Shown in pieces: positions 1 through 8,083 of a stretch of DNA of 64,000 nucleotides (its first letter is position 1; every line of letters begins with the position of its first letter). The translations under genes were made by a program, and so were the position numbers. Below the pieces are notes generated by a model. That model saw only the letters and a program-made list of their open reading frames with translations. It was not told where the DNA came from and did not search any database. The DNA is from JABMNT01 sp048262255 (GTDB taxonomy: Bacteria; Pseudomonadota; Alphaproteobacteria; Rhodospirillales; Casp-alpha2), in contig JBLXFH010000003.1 in NCBI GenBank assembly GCA_048262255.1, positions 186,001 to 250,000 of the forward strand, read 5' to 3'.

Positions 1-1
1 A

Positions 2-733
2 TTGGGACTCGAATCCTGGGCTTTGCTGCCCATGGGGTGGGGATTGCACCTGGTCGTTTCCATTGCTGATACCGTCGCCCACTGGCCGGGTTCGGTAACC
101 CGCTTGCCGACCATCCCTTCCTGGGGGATTACGCTGATTGCGCTGTCCGGCGCATGGATGGTCATTTGGCGACATAAATGGCGTTTTTTAGCCATCCCGC
201 CCATGCTCTGTGGACTATTGTCAACGGCGACAGTTGTCCTGCCGGATGTGATCGTTGACTCCGACGCACGGCTTTTCGCCATTAATCTGGACGAGGGGCC
301 ACTTGTCTATTCGGCAATGCAAAGGGCTGCCTTTACGCGTGACATCTGGACCCGAAGCCTCGGTGCCACACAGATATCCAGTCTAAGCGAGACCGCTCCG
401 TGGATTGGCGGAGACACACATTTGTCCTGTGATGTCAGCGGCTGTCTGCTTAAAAAGGCAAAAACAACCATCGCCATTGTCCGCACGGAATATGCGCTTG
501 TCGAAGATTGCTGGCTGGCCGATGTGGTGATTGCACTGATGCCCATTCGCCGACGATGCCCGGCCGAATTCCGCATCGATCGCTTCGATTTATGGCGCTA
601 TGGCGCCCATAGTATAACGGTGACAGAGTCCGGGGTCCGTATTCGCTCGGTTAATCCGGAGCGCGGCAACAGGCCTTGGGTACTGAGGCCTGACAAATCC
701 CCCGCTGCCGCCGTCCGGCAGCCGGAAAGCTGA
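2..733 (+). CDS. comEC: ComEC/Rec2-family DNA uptake protein, C-terminal fragment (cut by window edge)
   Basis: This is the last ~240 residues of a larger protein whose beginning lies left of the window; the frame is open to base 1. Residues ~40-80 look like a last membrane helix pair, and the rest resembles the soluble C-terminal part of ComEC/Rec2, including a Gly-Gly-Asp-Thr-His stretch near residue 136 and regular beta-type segments. ComEC forms the inner-membrane channel for DNA uptake, with a metallo-beta-lactamase-like domain at its C-terminus. It is convergent with lexA, 11 bp away, an arrangement common in Alphaproteobacteria. The assignment rests on weak sequence resemblance plus this neighbourhood. 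Confidence 0.6.
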   Translation: MGLESWALLPMGWGLHLVVSIADTVAHWPGSVTRLPTIPSWGITLIALSGAWMVIWRHKWRFLAIPPMLCGLLSTATVVLPDVIVDSDARLFAINLDEGPLVYSAMQRAAFTRDIWTRSLGATQISSLSETAPWIGGDTHLSCDVSGCLLKKAKTTIAIVRTEYALVEDCWLADVVIALMPIRRRCPAEFRIDRFDLWRYGAHSITVTESGVRIRSVNPERGNRPWVLRPDKSPAAAVRQPES

Positions 734-744
734 CGGAAATCCTT

Positions 745-1458
745 CTAATAACGGCGGATAAGGCCGACCAGTCGTCCCTGCACCTTGACCTGATCGGGTC
801 CACAAATGCGCGTTTCATAAGCGGCGTTGGCGGGCTCGAGGGCAATCGATTCCCCCTTGCGCCGGATGCGTTTCAGGGTGACTTCGAGATCATCCACCAG
901 AGCGACGACAATTGAGCCGTTATCGGCCGTATCCGCGCGCCGGATTAAAACCGTATCGCCGTCATGAATCCCGGCCTCAATCATCGAATCCCCTTCGACT
1001 TCAAGCGCATAATGCTCGCCAACACCCAACATGTCGGCCGGGATATCAACACTTTGCGAATTGTCGCGTAAGGCTTCAATGGGTGTGCCTGCGGCAATTT
1101 TTCCATACAGCGGCAGTTGAATGGCAGAGGCTTCCTCATGGTTTTGCATACCAGAGATGTTAAAATCACCCTTGATCACATTGGGCGCAAAGTTGCGGGG
1201 TTCCGGCGACGCCGTTCGGGCAGCGGCAGGTGCCTCGGCATTTTCCGGCAAACGTAAAACTTCAAGGGCCCGGGCCCGATGCGGCAAGCGGCGGATAAAC
1301 CCGCGCTCTTCCAGTCCCGTGATCAGCCGGTGAATTCCAGACTTGGATTTCAGGTCCAGAGCCGATTTCATTTCATCAAAGGAAGGGGAGATGCCGCTTT
1401 CTCGTAATTTTTTGTCGATATACATCAAAAGCTGGTACTGTTTTTTGGTCAACATCAT
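745..1458 (-). CDS. lexA: LexA repressor, SOS response regulator
   Basis: Transcriptional repressor of the SOS regulon that self-cleaves when RecA is activated. With the start at 1455-1458 (two adjacent ATGs, the first 3 bp upstream; AAGGGG just before them) the protein has 236-237 residues, normal for alphaproteobacterial LexA. Numbered from the second ATG, residues 1-65 form the winged helix-turn-helix. The Ala-Gly cleavage site is A122-G123 (context KIAAGTP), and the protease dyad is Ser157 (GDSM) and Lys195 (TLKRI). An open frame continues 35 codons upstream, but it would run through the promoter and operator and is unlikely to be translated. Expression is probably autoregulated by the SOS box at 1566-1580. 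Confidence 0.95.
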   Translation of the reverse strand: MMLTKKQYQLLMYIDKKLRESGISPSFDEMKSALDLKSKSGIHRLITGLEERGFIRRLPHRARALEVLRLPENAEAPAAARTASPEPRNFAPNVIKGDFNISGMQNHEEASAIQLPLYGKIAAGTPIEALRDNSQSVDIPADMLGVGEHYALEVEGDSMIEAGIHDGDTVLIRRADTADNGSIVVALVDDLEVTLKRIRRKGESIALEPANAAYETRICGPDQVKVQGRLVGLIRRY

Positions 1459-1565
1459 CCATCCCCTTGTCACAATTTGGGCTCTCTCACCAAATGACCG
1501 CGACGTATGGTGCATAGGGAGATGGGACCCACAAAATATAGAACGAAAAGAAAACGTTCGCAATT

Positions 1566-1594
1566 GTTCTACTTTAGTTCCTGTTTTGCGTCAA
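1566..1594 (-). promoter_or_regulatory. lexA promoter with overlapping SOS box
   Basis: Read on the minus strand: a -35 TTGACG at 1589-1594, 17 bp, then a -10 TAGAAC at 1566-1571. GTTC at 1566-1569 and GTTC at 1577-1580 are separated by exactly 7 bp, matching the direct-repeat GTTC-N7-GTTC operator known for alphaproteobacterial LexA. The operator covers the -10 and part of the spacer, so LexA binding would block RNA polymerase. Another GTTC lies at 1556-1559 and a GAAC at 1541-1544; neither has N7 spacing to a like-oriented repeat. Confidence 0.8.
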
Positions 1595-1649
1595 GTCTGT
1601 TTTTGCTTTGATGCTTTTGGAGTGGCCAGAGGAACTTGTCGGAAACGGG

Positions 1650-2864
1650 TTAAAAACCGATCCGTCCGAAATTCAGCTTCAGAATCCGGACCGGATCACC
1701 CGTACGTGTTGCTTCGGCATGCGGCGGGCGGACAATCAGGCAATCGGCATGGGCCAGTCGCGCCATCATAGAGCTGTCCTGGCCGGAAAACGGAAACGCG
1801 GTCAGTACACCGTTTGCATCGGGGCGCAACTGAGCCCTGAGATAATCCTCGCGGCGGTCATTGGCGGGTAGGTCGGCGCCCAGCAGAACCGTCTCCAAAA
1901 CCCTTTCCTTTGGATTCAAACCCAGCATAATATCCATGGCGGCGCGTAGGAACAGGGCCGAGGTGACGCCCGCCGACACCGGATTTCCGGGCAACCCCAA
2001 TACGGGAACATCGCCGAGACGACCAAATATCAAGGGTTTTCCCGGGCGCATGGCGATTTTGTAAAAGCCCAGATCCAGCCCCTGTTCGCGCATTACAGAT
2101 TGCACCAGATCATAATCACCAACCGACGCGCCACCAATGGTGATCAGCAGATCCGCACCTTTCGCGCCCGCCAGATGATCGCGCAAGGATTGTTCATTGT
2201 CGCGCGCGATGCCCAGATTGACCGGTTCGCCGCCCATTGCCCGGATATAGGCCAGTTGCGCCAAAGAGTTGGAATTGATGATCTGATCTGGCCCCACCGG
2301 GTCGCCGGGCATAACCAGTTCATCACCGGTCGACAGCACAGCAATGCGGGGTTTGCGGTGAACCTGCACCCAGGGCACGTTCATGCTGGCCAGCAGTCCG
2401 ATATCGCGGGCCGTCAGGATTTTGCCCTTTTTCAGCAACACATCGCCCGCTTTGAAATCGAGACCGGCCGGACGAACAAAGCGGCCCAGAGTTGCCGTTT
2501 CCAGAACCCGGATGGTTGTTCCGTCCGTTTCCGTATTTTCCTGAATAACGATAGTATCTGCGCCTTCAGGCAGGGGGGCGCCGGTGAAAATGCGGGCCGT
2601 TTGTCCGGTCTTCACGGTTCCATCAAAACCCGATCCGGCCTGCGACACACCGATTTGCGTCAATTCACATGGAACGGTCGCGATGTCTGCAGTGCGCACA
2701 GCAAAACCGTCCATGGCAGAAACGGCGGTTGGCGGATGGGTCATGCGCGAGGCAACGTCTTCGCCAAGGGCGCGGCCCAGAGCCTGATCGATAGAGATGG
2801 TTTCCAGACTGAGCGGCTTAAATCCGGCAGTCACCTTGGCGAGAGCTTCTTCGACGGAAATCAA
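1650..2864 (-). CDS. moeA: Molybdopterin molybdenumtransferase MoeA
   Basis: Inserts molybdate into adenylated molybdopterin, the last step of molybdenum cofactor synthesis in the cytoplasm. The 404-residue length is normal for the family. Visible motifs are the N-terminal MoeA domain (AVSAMDGFA near residue 48), STGDELV near 187, GGASVGDYD near 245 and GLPGNPVSA near 295, the last two belonging to the MoaB/Mog-like nucleotide-binding domain. It starts 3 bp after the moaC stop, so the two are almost certainly co-transcribed with the upstream trp genes. The lexA gene follows on the same strand with its own promoter. Confidence 0.95.
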   Translation of the reverse strand: MISVEEALAKVTAGFKPLSLETISIDQALGRALGEDVASRMTHPPTAVSAMDGFAVRTADIATVPCELTQIGVSQAGSGFDGTVKTGQTARIFTGAPLPEGADTIVIQENTETDGTTIRVLETATLGRFVRPAGLDFKAGDVLLKKGKILTARDIGLLASMNVPWVQVHRKPRIAVLSTGDELVMPGDPVGPDQIINSNSLAQLAYIRAMGGEPVNLGIARDNEQSLRDHLAGAKGADLLITIGGASVGDYDLVQSVMREQGLDLGFYKIAMRPGKPLIFGRLGDVPVLGLPGNPVSAGVTSALFLRAAMDIMLGLNPKERVLETVLLGADLPANDRREDYLRAQLRPDANGVLTAFPFSGQDSSMMARLAHADCLIVRPPHAEATRTGDPVRILKLNFGRIGF

Positions 2865-2867
2865 GGT

Positions 2868-3344
2868 TTATTCCGCCTCAAAAGTGCCGGATTTACCACC
2901 AGATTTATGAACCAGGCGGATATCCGTCAAGCGCATGCCTTTATCAACCGCCTTGCACATGTCGTAGACAGTCAAAGCAGCGATGGAAACGGCGCTCAGG
3001 GCCTCCATCTCGACACCTGTCTGGCCTTTCAGCTTGCAGGTGGCGGTAATATCAACAGCCGTGGTTTCCGGATTGCATTCCAATTGCACCTTAACCGACG
3101 TCAGGGCCAGCGGATGGCAGAGCGGGATCAGGTTGGGCGTTTGTTTGGCGCCCATAATTCCGGCCAGTTGGGCTACGCTCAGAACATCGCCTTTTTTAAC
3201 CCCGCCTTCCTGGATCAGCGCCAGCGTTTCCGGCTGCATCAGGACGGAGCCTTTTGCCGTGGCAACGCGCTCGGTTTCCTGCTTGTCGGAAACATCGACC
3301 ATAATGGCGTTGCCATCTTTATCGATATGGGTGAAATCAGCCAT
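2868..3344 (-). CDS. moaC: Cyclic pyranopterin monophosphate synthase MoaC
   Basis: Converts the MoaA product to cyclic pyranopterin monophosphate, an early step of molybdenum cofactor synthesis. The protein is 158 residues from the ATG at 3344, the usual MoaC length; an in-frame extension to 3413 would overlap the end of trpC and is not needed. Family motifs are visible: LIPLCHPL near residue 72, GVEMEALSAVS near 108 and a Lys-rich end (HKSGGKSG). It lies 4 bp downstream of trpC and 3 bp upstream of moeA. A trpC-moaC-moeA order recurs in Alphaproteobacteria. Confidence 0.95.
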   Translation of the reverse strand: MADFTHIDKDGNAIMVDVSDKQETERVATAKGSVLMQPETLALIQEGGVKKGDVLSVAQLAGIMGAKQTPNLIPLCHPLALTSVKVQLECNPETTAVDITATCKLKGQTGVEMEALSAVSIAALTVYDMCKAVDKGMRLTDIRLVHKSGGKSGTFEAE

Positions 3345-3348
3345 ACCC

Positions 3349-4167
3349 CTAACCAACTGCCGCTTGTGTCGTATCAAGGGGGCCCAGCAGCGTTTTGACC
3401 GCAGCGGCGACATCCTTCTGACGCATCAGGGATTCGCCGACGAGAAAACAATTGGCCCCGACACGCGACATGCGGGCCAAGTCGGCGGGCGCGTACAAGC
3501 CGCTCTCACTGACCAGCAGGCGATCCGCAGGAACCCGGCCTGCTAGTTCCTCGGTCATGGCGATATCGACCTCCAGCGTCTTCAGGTTGCGGTTGTTAAC
3601 GCCAATCAGCGGGCTTTTGAGCAACAGGGCCCGATCAAGCTCTTCGCCGTTATGAACCTCAACCAGCACATCCATGCCAAAAGCCAAGGCTGTCTCTTCC
3701 AGCTCTTTGGCTTGCGCGTCTTCAAGGGCTGCCATGATCAGCAAAATACAATCGGCACCCAAGGCGCGGGCTTCAACGATCTGATAGGGATCGAGCATGA
3801 AATCCTTGCGGAGCACGGGCAGGGCGACGGCGTTGCGGGCTGCGCCCAAGTAGCTGTCATCGCCCTGAAAGTAGGGGACATCGGTCAACACCGAGAGGCA
3901 GGTCGCGCCGCCTTGTTCATAGGCTTCGGCCAAGATTTTCGGATCAAAATCAGCGCGAATGAGGCCTTTCGACGGGGAGGCTTTTTTAATTTCAGCAATC
4001 AAGCCGTACTGGCCCGCTGCCACGCGCATTTTCAGGGCTGCAATAAAACCGCGCACCGGGGAGGCGGCTTTTGCTTGCGCCTCGATATCCGAGAGGCTGC
4101 GCGCTGCCTTGCACTGGGCGATGTGAGCCCGTTTATCGTCACAGATTTTCGCAAGAACATCACTCAT
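3349..4167 (-). CDS. trpC: Indole-3-glycerol-phosphate synthase TrpC
   Basis: Closes the indole ring in tryptophan biosynthesis, from CdRP to indole-3-glycerol phosphate. It is 272 residues, a single TIM-barrel domain with no fused TrpF. Motifs: EIKKASPSKG near residue 60 (catalytic Lys/Glu region), LRKDFMLDPYQ near 121, GVNNRNLKT near 188 and VSESG near 220. Its ATG overlaps the trpD stop by 4 bp (ATGA at 4164-4167), indicating translational coupling in the trpG-trpD-trpC order. Confidence 0.97.
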   Translation of the reverse strand: MSDVLAKICDDKRAHIAQCKAARSLSDIEAQAKAASPVRGFIAALKMRVAAGQYGLIAEIKKASPSKGLIRADFDPKILAEAYEQGGATCLSVLTDVPYFQGDDSYLGAARNAVALPVLRKDFMLDPYQIVEARALGADCILLIMAALEDAQAKELEETALAFGMDVLVEVHNGEELDRALLLKSPLIGVNNRNLKTLEVDIAMTEELAGRVPADRLLVSESGLYAPADLARMSRVGANCFLVGESLMRQKDVAAAVKTLLGPLDTTQAAVG

Positions 4168-5186
4168 GAGGCGGAATTCGTGATCTGGACCAACTGATCG
4201 AGCGCCGCCTGAGCCTTGCCGTCATCAATGGCGGCAGCGGCTAGGGTGGCACCTTGTTTCAAGTCATCAGCAACACCGGCAACCATCAGACTGGCTGCGG
4301 CATTGAATAGAACGACATCGCGGTAGGGGCCTTTTTCACCAGCCAGCAGCGTTCTGATGGCTTGACCATTAACCACAGCATCTCCGCCCTTCAAGTCCGT
4401 TGCCGCAGCACGCGGCAATCCGGCATCTTCGGGGGAAACCTCAAACTCGCTGATCGCGCCGTTCTTCAGGGCGACGACGAAGGAGGGGCCGGTTGTGGTC
4501 AATTCATCCAGTCCGTCGGAGCCATGCACCACCCAGGCCGCTTCACAGCCCAGATTATCCAGCGTCAGGGCCATGGGTTCGGCCCATTCGCGCGCATAGA
4601 CGCCGGTAAACTGGCGCTTCACGCCAGCCGGGTTGGACAGAGGCCCCAGAATATTAAAGATCGTTCGCACGCCCATGGCAGCGCGCACCGGGCCGACAAA
4701 GCGCATGGCGCTGTGGTGGCGGGGCGCCATCAGAAAGCCGATACCGGCTTCCGCAATGGCTTTCTCGATGAGCGGAAACGCCGCATCGAGATTGACGCCG
4801 AGCGCCGTCAGAACATCTGCCGCACCCGATTTTGAAGACACCGCGCGGTTGCCATGCTTAGCGACGGGCACGCCACATCCGGCGACGACAAATGCCGTAC
4901 CGGTTGAAATGTTATAGGTCCCGGAACCATCGCCGCCGGTACCAACGATGTCCATAGCGTTCTCGGGGGCGGTGATCATGGTCGCCTTCGCCCGCATGGT
5001 GCGGACAGCACCGGTAATCTCATCCACCGTCTCGCCGCGCATCCGCAACCCCATCAAAAACGCACCAATCTGCGCCTCGGCGGCCTCGCCGGACATGATC
5101 ACGTTGAAGGCGGCTTCCGCTTCATCGGCGCTCAGGGTTCCGCCATCGGCAATCTGACTCAGAAAGGGTTTCAGATCGTCGCTCAT
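4164..5186 (-). CDS. trpD: Anthranilate phosphoribosyltransferase TrpD
   Basis: Transfers phosphoribose from PRPP to anthranilate. Starting at the ATG that overlaps the trpG stop (ATGA at 5183-5186) gives 340 residues, normal for TrpD; the longer upstream frame runs inside trpG. The PRPP-binding glycine motif GTGGDGSGTYNIST is near residue 82, followed by AKHGNRAVSSKSG near 109 and NILGPLSNPA near 172. It is the middle gene of a tightly overlapping trpGDC set. Confidence 0.97.
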   Translation of the reverse strand: MSDDLKPFLSQIADGGTLSADEAEAAFNVIMSGEAAEAQIGAFLMGLRMRGETVDEITGAVRTMRAKATMITAPENAMDIVGTGGDGSGTYNISTGTAFVVAGCGVPVAKHGNRAVSSKSGAADVLTALGVNLDAAFPLIEKAIAEAGIGFLMAPRHHSAMRFVGPVRAAMGVRTIFNILGPLSNPAGVKRQFTGVYAREWAEPMALTLDNLGCEAAWVVHGSDGLDELTTTGPSFVVALKNGAISEFEVSPEDAGLPRAAATDLKGGDAVVNGQAIRTLLAGEKGPYRDVVLFNAAASLMVAGVADDLKQGATLAAAAIDDGKAQAALDQLVQITNSAS

Positions 5187-5767
5187 GCCGCCTGCTTTCG
5201 TGTCGTCATGCCGATAAAGTTCCGTAAAATCGTATGGCCGTGCTCGGAGGCGATGCTTTCCGGGTGAAACTGCACGCCATGCACACAAAGCTCCTTGTGG
5301 CTGACGCCCTGAACAACGCCATCGGCACTGGTCGCCGTGACCTCAAGGCAATCGGGAACCGTTGCCGGGTCAATGGACAGGGAATGGTAGCGGGTAGCCT
5401 TGAAGGGATTGGGAATACCGGCAAACACACCTGTTCCGCTATGCGTAATTTCGCTGACTTTACCGTGCATGGGTTCCGGTGAGCGCACCACCGTGCCACC
5501 GAACACCTGACCAATGCACTGGTTGCCCAGACAAACACCAAACAGCGGAATGCGCCCGGCGGCTTTCTCGACCAGTTCCAGACAAATCCCCGCTGCATCG
5601 GGATCGCAAGGGCCGGGAGATATAACAATACCATCCGGTGCCAGAGCCATCACCTCATCTGCGCTCAGCGCATCATTGCGGTAAACAACAACCTCTGTCC
5701 CCAGCTCGCCGATGTAATGGAGCAGGTTGTAGGTGAAGCTGTCGTAATTATCTATTAATACAAACAT
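5183..5767 (-). CDS. trpG: Anthranilate synthase glutaminase subunit TrpG
   Basis: Class I glutamine amidotransferase that supplies ammonia to TrpE for anthranilate formation. It has 194 residues with the family N-terminus LIDNYDSFTYNL. The nucleophile Cys is in GVCLGNQ (Asn where many relatives have His), and the triad His and Glu are in QFHPES near residue 170. It is the first gene of the trpGDC-moaCA-like run. The partner TrpE is encoded at 24.5-26.0 kb, so the two subunits are genetically separated. No Trp-rich leader peptide is evident upstream. Confidence 0.97.
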   Translation of the reverse strand: MFVLIDNYDSFTYNLLHYIGELGTEVVVYRNDALSADEVMALAPDGIVISPGPCDPDAAGICLELVEKAAGRIPLFGVCLGNQCIGQVFGGTVVRSPEPMHGKVSEITHSGTGVFAGIPNPFKATRYHSLSIDPATVPDCLEVTATSADGVVQGVSHKELCVHGVQFHPESIASEHGHTILRNFIGMTTRKQAA

Positions 5768-5847
5768 TTCAGTGCTTTATGCGATCTTTGTAATGTAAGT
5801 CAGAAACGAAAAACGACCGATTTCTCCGCCATTCCTTTTCGCGCACC

Positions 5848-5875
5848 ACAATAAACCCGCGGTCCGTTCCGTCAA
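5848..5875 (-). promoter_or_regulatory. Candidate promoter for the trpGDC-moaC-moeA operon
   Basis: On the minus strand, TTGACG at 5870-5875 and TATTGT at 5848-5853 are separated by 16 bp and lie about 80 bp upstream of trpG. The -35 matches the form seen at lexA. The 263-bp gap 5768-6030 holds nothing else I can identify. This is a pattern match only. Confidence 0.35.
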
Positions 5876-6030
5876 GCCTGCGGGAGATCTCGGTTATCTC
5901 AAAAAAATGACGGGTGTTCATTTCATGGTGATTGAAACAAAGTGCCAGATTTTTGGGAATAATATCAATAAATGTGTATCCCCTCTCGTTTCAGAAAAGA
6001 ACCCAGAGCAGACTCCGGTCATGAAAATGG

Positions 6031-7347
6031 CTATCCTTCCGTGCTTTCGGGTCCAGGAAAAGTGGTGTCATCCTCATTATCCACAGTAGCTGTTTGCCTA
6101 ATCTTGATGCGTGTCAGTTGAGTTCCATTCTTGCTCAGAACCTGAAACATAAATGTCTCCATCTCAAATATATCGCCTTCATCCGGGATGCGCTGCGCCT
6201 GCTGCATGACCAACCCTGCAAGGGTTGTGGTTTCATTGACGGGGAAGTTCCAACCCAGCGCTTTATTCAAATCCCTGATCGATATGCTACCATCAACCTC
6301 ATACGCGCCATCTTTTGTTTTATGGATGGGCTGGTCGCCGAGTTTATCATGCTCATCTTCGATATCGCCAACGACTTCCTCAAGAATGTCTGTCAGCGTC
6401 ACAAGTCCGGACAGCCCGCCAGATTCATCAACAACAAGTGCAAAATGCCGCCGATGCTGCCGGAATGCCTGCAACTGGTTTTTCAATGTTGTCGTTTCCG
6501 GCACATACCAGGGTTCTCTGATAACGGTTTTAATATCGAGATCATCAAGATCGCCTTGATTATTTTGCGTCACCTTGAACAAATCCTTGGCATGAAGAAC
6601 ACCAACAATTTTATCCGGAGACCCTTGCCATAAAGGGATTCGCGAGTGATTGCTATTGGCGACAAAAGCGGCAATTTTGCTGAAAGGATCATCAATACTT
6701 GTCGTGCTCATATCATTTCGATGGATCATAATTTTTTCAACATCAACGGCTTCCAGATCAATAATACCGCTGAGCATATTCCGATCATTTTCTTCAACCC
6801 CTCCTTCTTCGTGGTACATCTCAATGGCACCACGCAGGATTTCTGTGCCTGACATGTCATCCTGCGGCGCCGTCGTCAGTAAATTCAGGGTGAAGTTTAC
6901 AATCATATGCACCGCCATCGTGAACGGTGAGAGAATTTTGGTGATGAGCACAAAGACGGGAGCAACGGACAAGGCAACCTTCTCGGCATGGCGTACAGCA
7001 TAGGTTTTGGGCAACACTTCGGCAAAAATCAGAACGAGTACGGTCATAAGCACGGTGGCGTAAACGACACCGGTCTCACCGAAAAGCTTAATAGCCAGGG
7101 CCGTTGCGATGGCGGAGGCCGCAATATTGACAATATTATTGCCCAACAGGATCGCACCGATCAGTCGTTCCTTATCCTCGCGTAATTTGCTGAGGATAAT
7201 CGCTCTTCGGTTACCGGCCATTTTGAGCTTGTATATTTTGGCATTGGCCACACTCGTCAGTCCCGTTTCGGAGCCGGAAAAAAATGCCGACATCAAAATC
7301 AGCCCAAGGACCGTTAACAGGGGGATTATTAGTGACTCTTCTTCCAT
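6031..7347 (-). CDS. CNNM/CorC-type (HlyC/CorC family) membrane protein with CBS pair
   Basis: A 438-residue protein of the DUF21-CBS-CorC_HlyC architecture, associated with Mg2+/divalent-cation efflux or homeostasis. Residues ~5-27, 60-85, 95-115 and 120-150 are hydrophobic helices of the CNNM transmembrane domain, with the family motif FFSGSETGLTS near 22 and a conserved GNNIVN near 68. A tandem CBS pair follows at roughly 205-330, and the CorC-like C-terminal domain occupies ~350-420 (SISIRDLNKALGW). AAGGA lies 8 bp before the ATG. It is upstream of trpG on the same strand but 263 bp away, so it is probably a separate unit. The transported ion cannot be read from sequence. Confidence 0.85.
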   Translation of the reverse strand: MEEESLIIPLLTVLGLILMSAFFSGSETGLTSVANAKIYKLKMAGNRRAIILSKLREDKERLIGAILLGNNIVNIAASAIATALAIKLFGETGVVYATVLMTVLVLIFAEVLPKTYAVRHAEKVALSVAPVFVLITKILSPFTMAVHMIVNFTLNLLTTAPQDDMSGTEILRGAIEMYHEEGGVEENDRNMLSGIIDLEAVDVEKIMIHRNDMSTTSIDDPFSKIAAFVANSNHSRIPLWQGSPDKIVGVLHAKDLFKVTQNNQGDLDDLDIKTVIREPWYVPETTTLKNQLQAFRQHRRHFALVVDESGGLSGLVTLTDILEEVVGDIEDEHDKLGDQPIHKTKDGAYEVDGSISIRDLNKALGWNFPVNETTTLAGLVMQQAQRIPDEGDIFEMETFMFQVLSKNGTQLTRIKIRQTATVDNEDDTTFPGPESTEG

Positions 7348-8083
7348 AACGAGTTCCTTGTTGCTTGATTTTTTTAGGTGCCAAAATCGCTTAAGTTTTC
7401 TAAAATACTGCGACTTGGGTCGTCGTAATTAATGAGCAGCATTCCGCTAAATAATCAAGCAGCAAGCCCACTACTGACCATTTTCTTTGACGCCAATTAC
7501 CAGATGCTTTGAATAGCCGACACCCGCCGCAGATCATCTATAATGGCATGAAGATTGTCCGTCGTCATAAAAATTGGGATAATCACAGGCTTGGCCTAAT
7601 AGATAACCCCGTTTATTTTACTCAAGATATTAAGCTGCGTTTTGTAACCGCCCGCTGAGAAGGTTCTCAAAGGTCTGATAGTAATACATGATCTTCAGGC
7701 CTGAGTGTAATGGCTGAGTAGCAGTTCTTGAACACGGTTGATCCAGGCCGCGCTGCATTTCATCTCCAGTGATTTGTTTACCTTACCAAAGGTCCGCTCG
7801 GTCCCAATAGGCGAGGGATGCTATGAACCCAAAGCGGACTCCTAGATATCTGCCGCCAACGCTATTCGAAAGGCTTGAACGTGCCATTTGTGGATGTAAC
7901 CGATTCTGGATCAGTGACCCAAGTTTAAAAGGTACGCTCCAATTGAATCGTTGACTGCCCTCGGAATTTGCCTGCACAAATCTCTGACACGGCTTTTTTC
8001 TGCCCCATTTTTGATTTAAACAATAACGAGCATCGCATGGCATTTTTACGGGGTCCGTGCGCCAATCAATATAAGCGATCGAA
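7348..8083. other. Non-genic, AT-richer interval with decayed-looking short frames
   Basis: 736 bp between the CNNM gene and the orphan gene at 8084, visibly richer in A/T than the flanking blocks. No full gene, tRNA or complete inverted-repeat pair is seen. On the minus strand, two overlapping frames in 7640-7810 read like a protein C-terminus split by a frameshift. One ends ...LLLSHYTQA and the other ...ENLLSGRLQNAA, and both contain tryptophan- or tyrosine-rich stretches unlike random sequence. A third open frame at 7783-8043 is not recognisable. I interpret the region as possible remains of an inserted gene; the family is not identified. Confidence 0.35.

Noticed and set aside
2100..3398. 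Long plus-strand open frame (about 430 codons) opposite moeA and moaC
   Set aside because: It lies antisense to two well-defined genes in a GC-rich region; the translation has no domain and a composition typical of shadow frames.
5907..6089. Short plus-strand frame between trpG and the CNNM gene
   Set aside because: Overlaps the 3' end of the CNNM gene and has no protein features; I also found no Trp-rich leader peptide here.
7783..8043. Minus-strand 86-codon open frame in the island
   Set aside because: No ribosome site or family; better explained as part of decayed DNA than as a gene.
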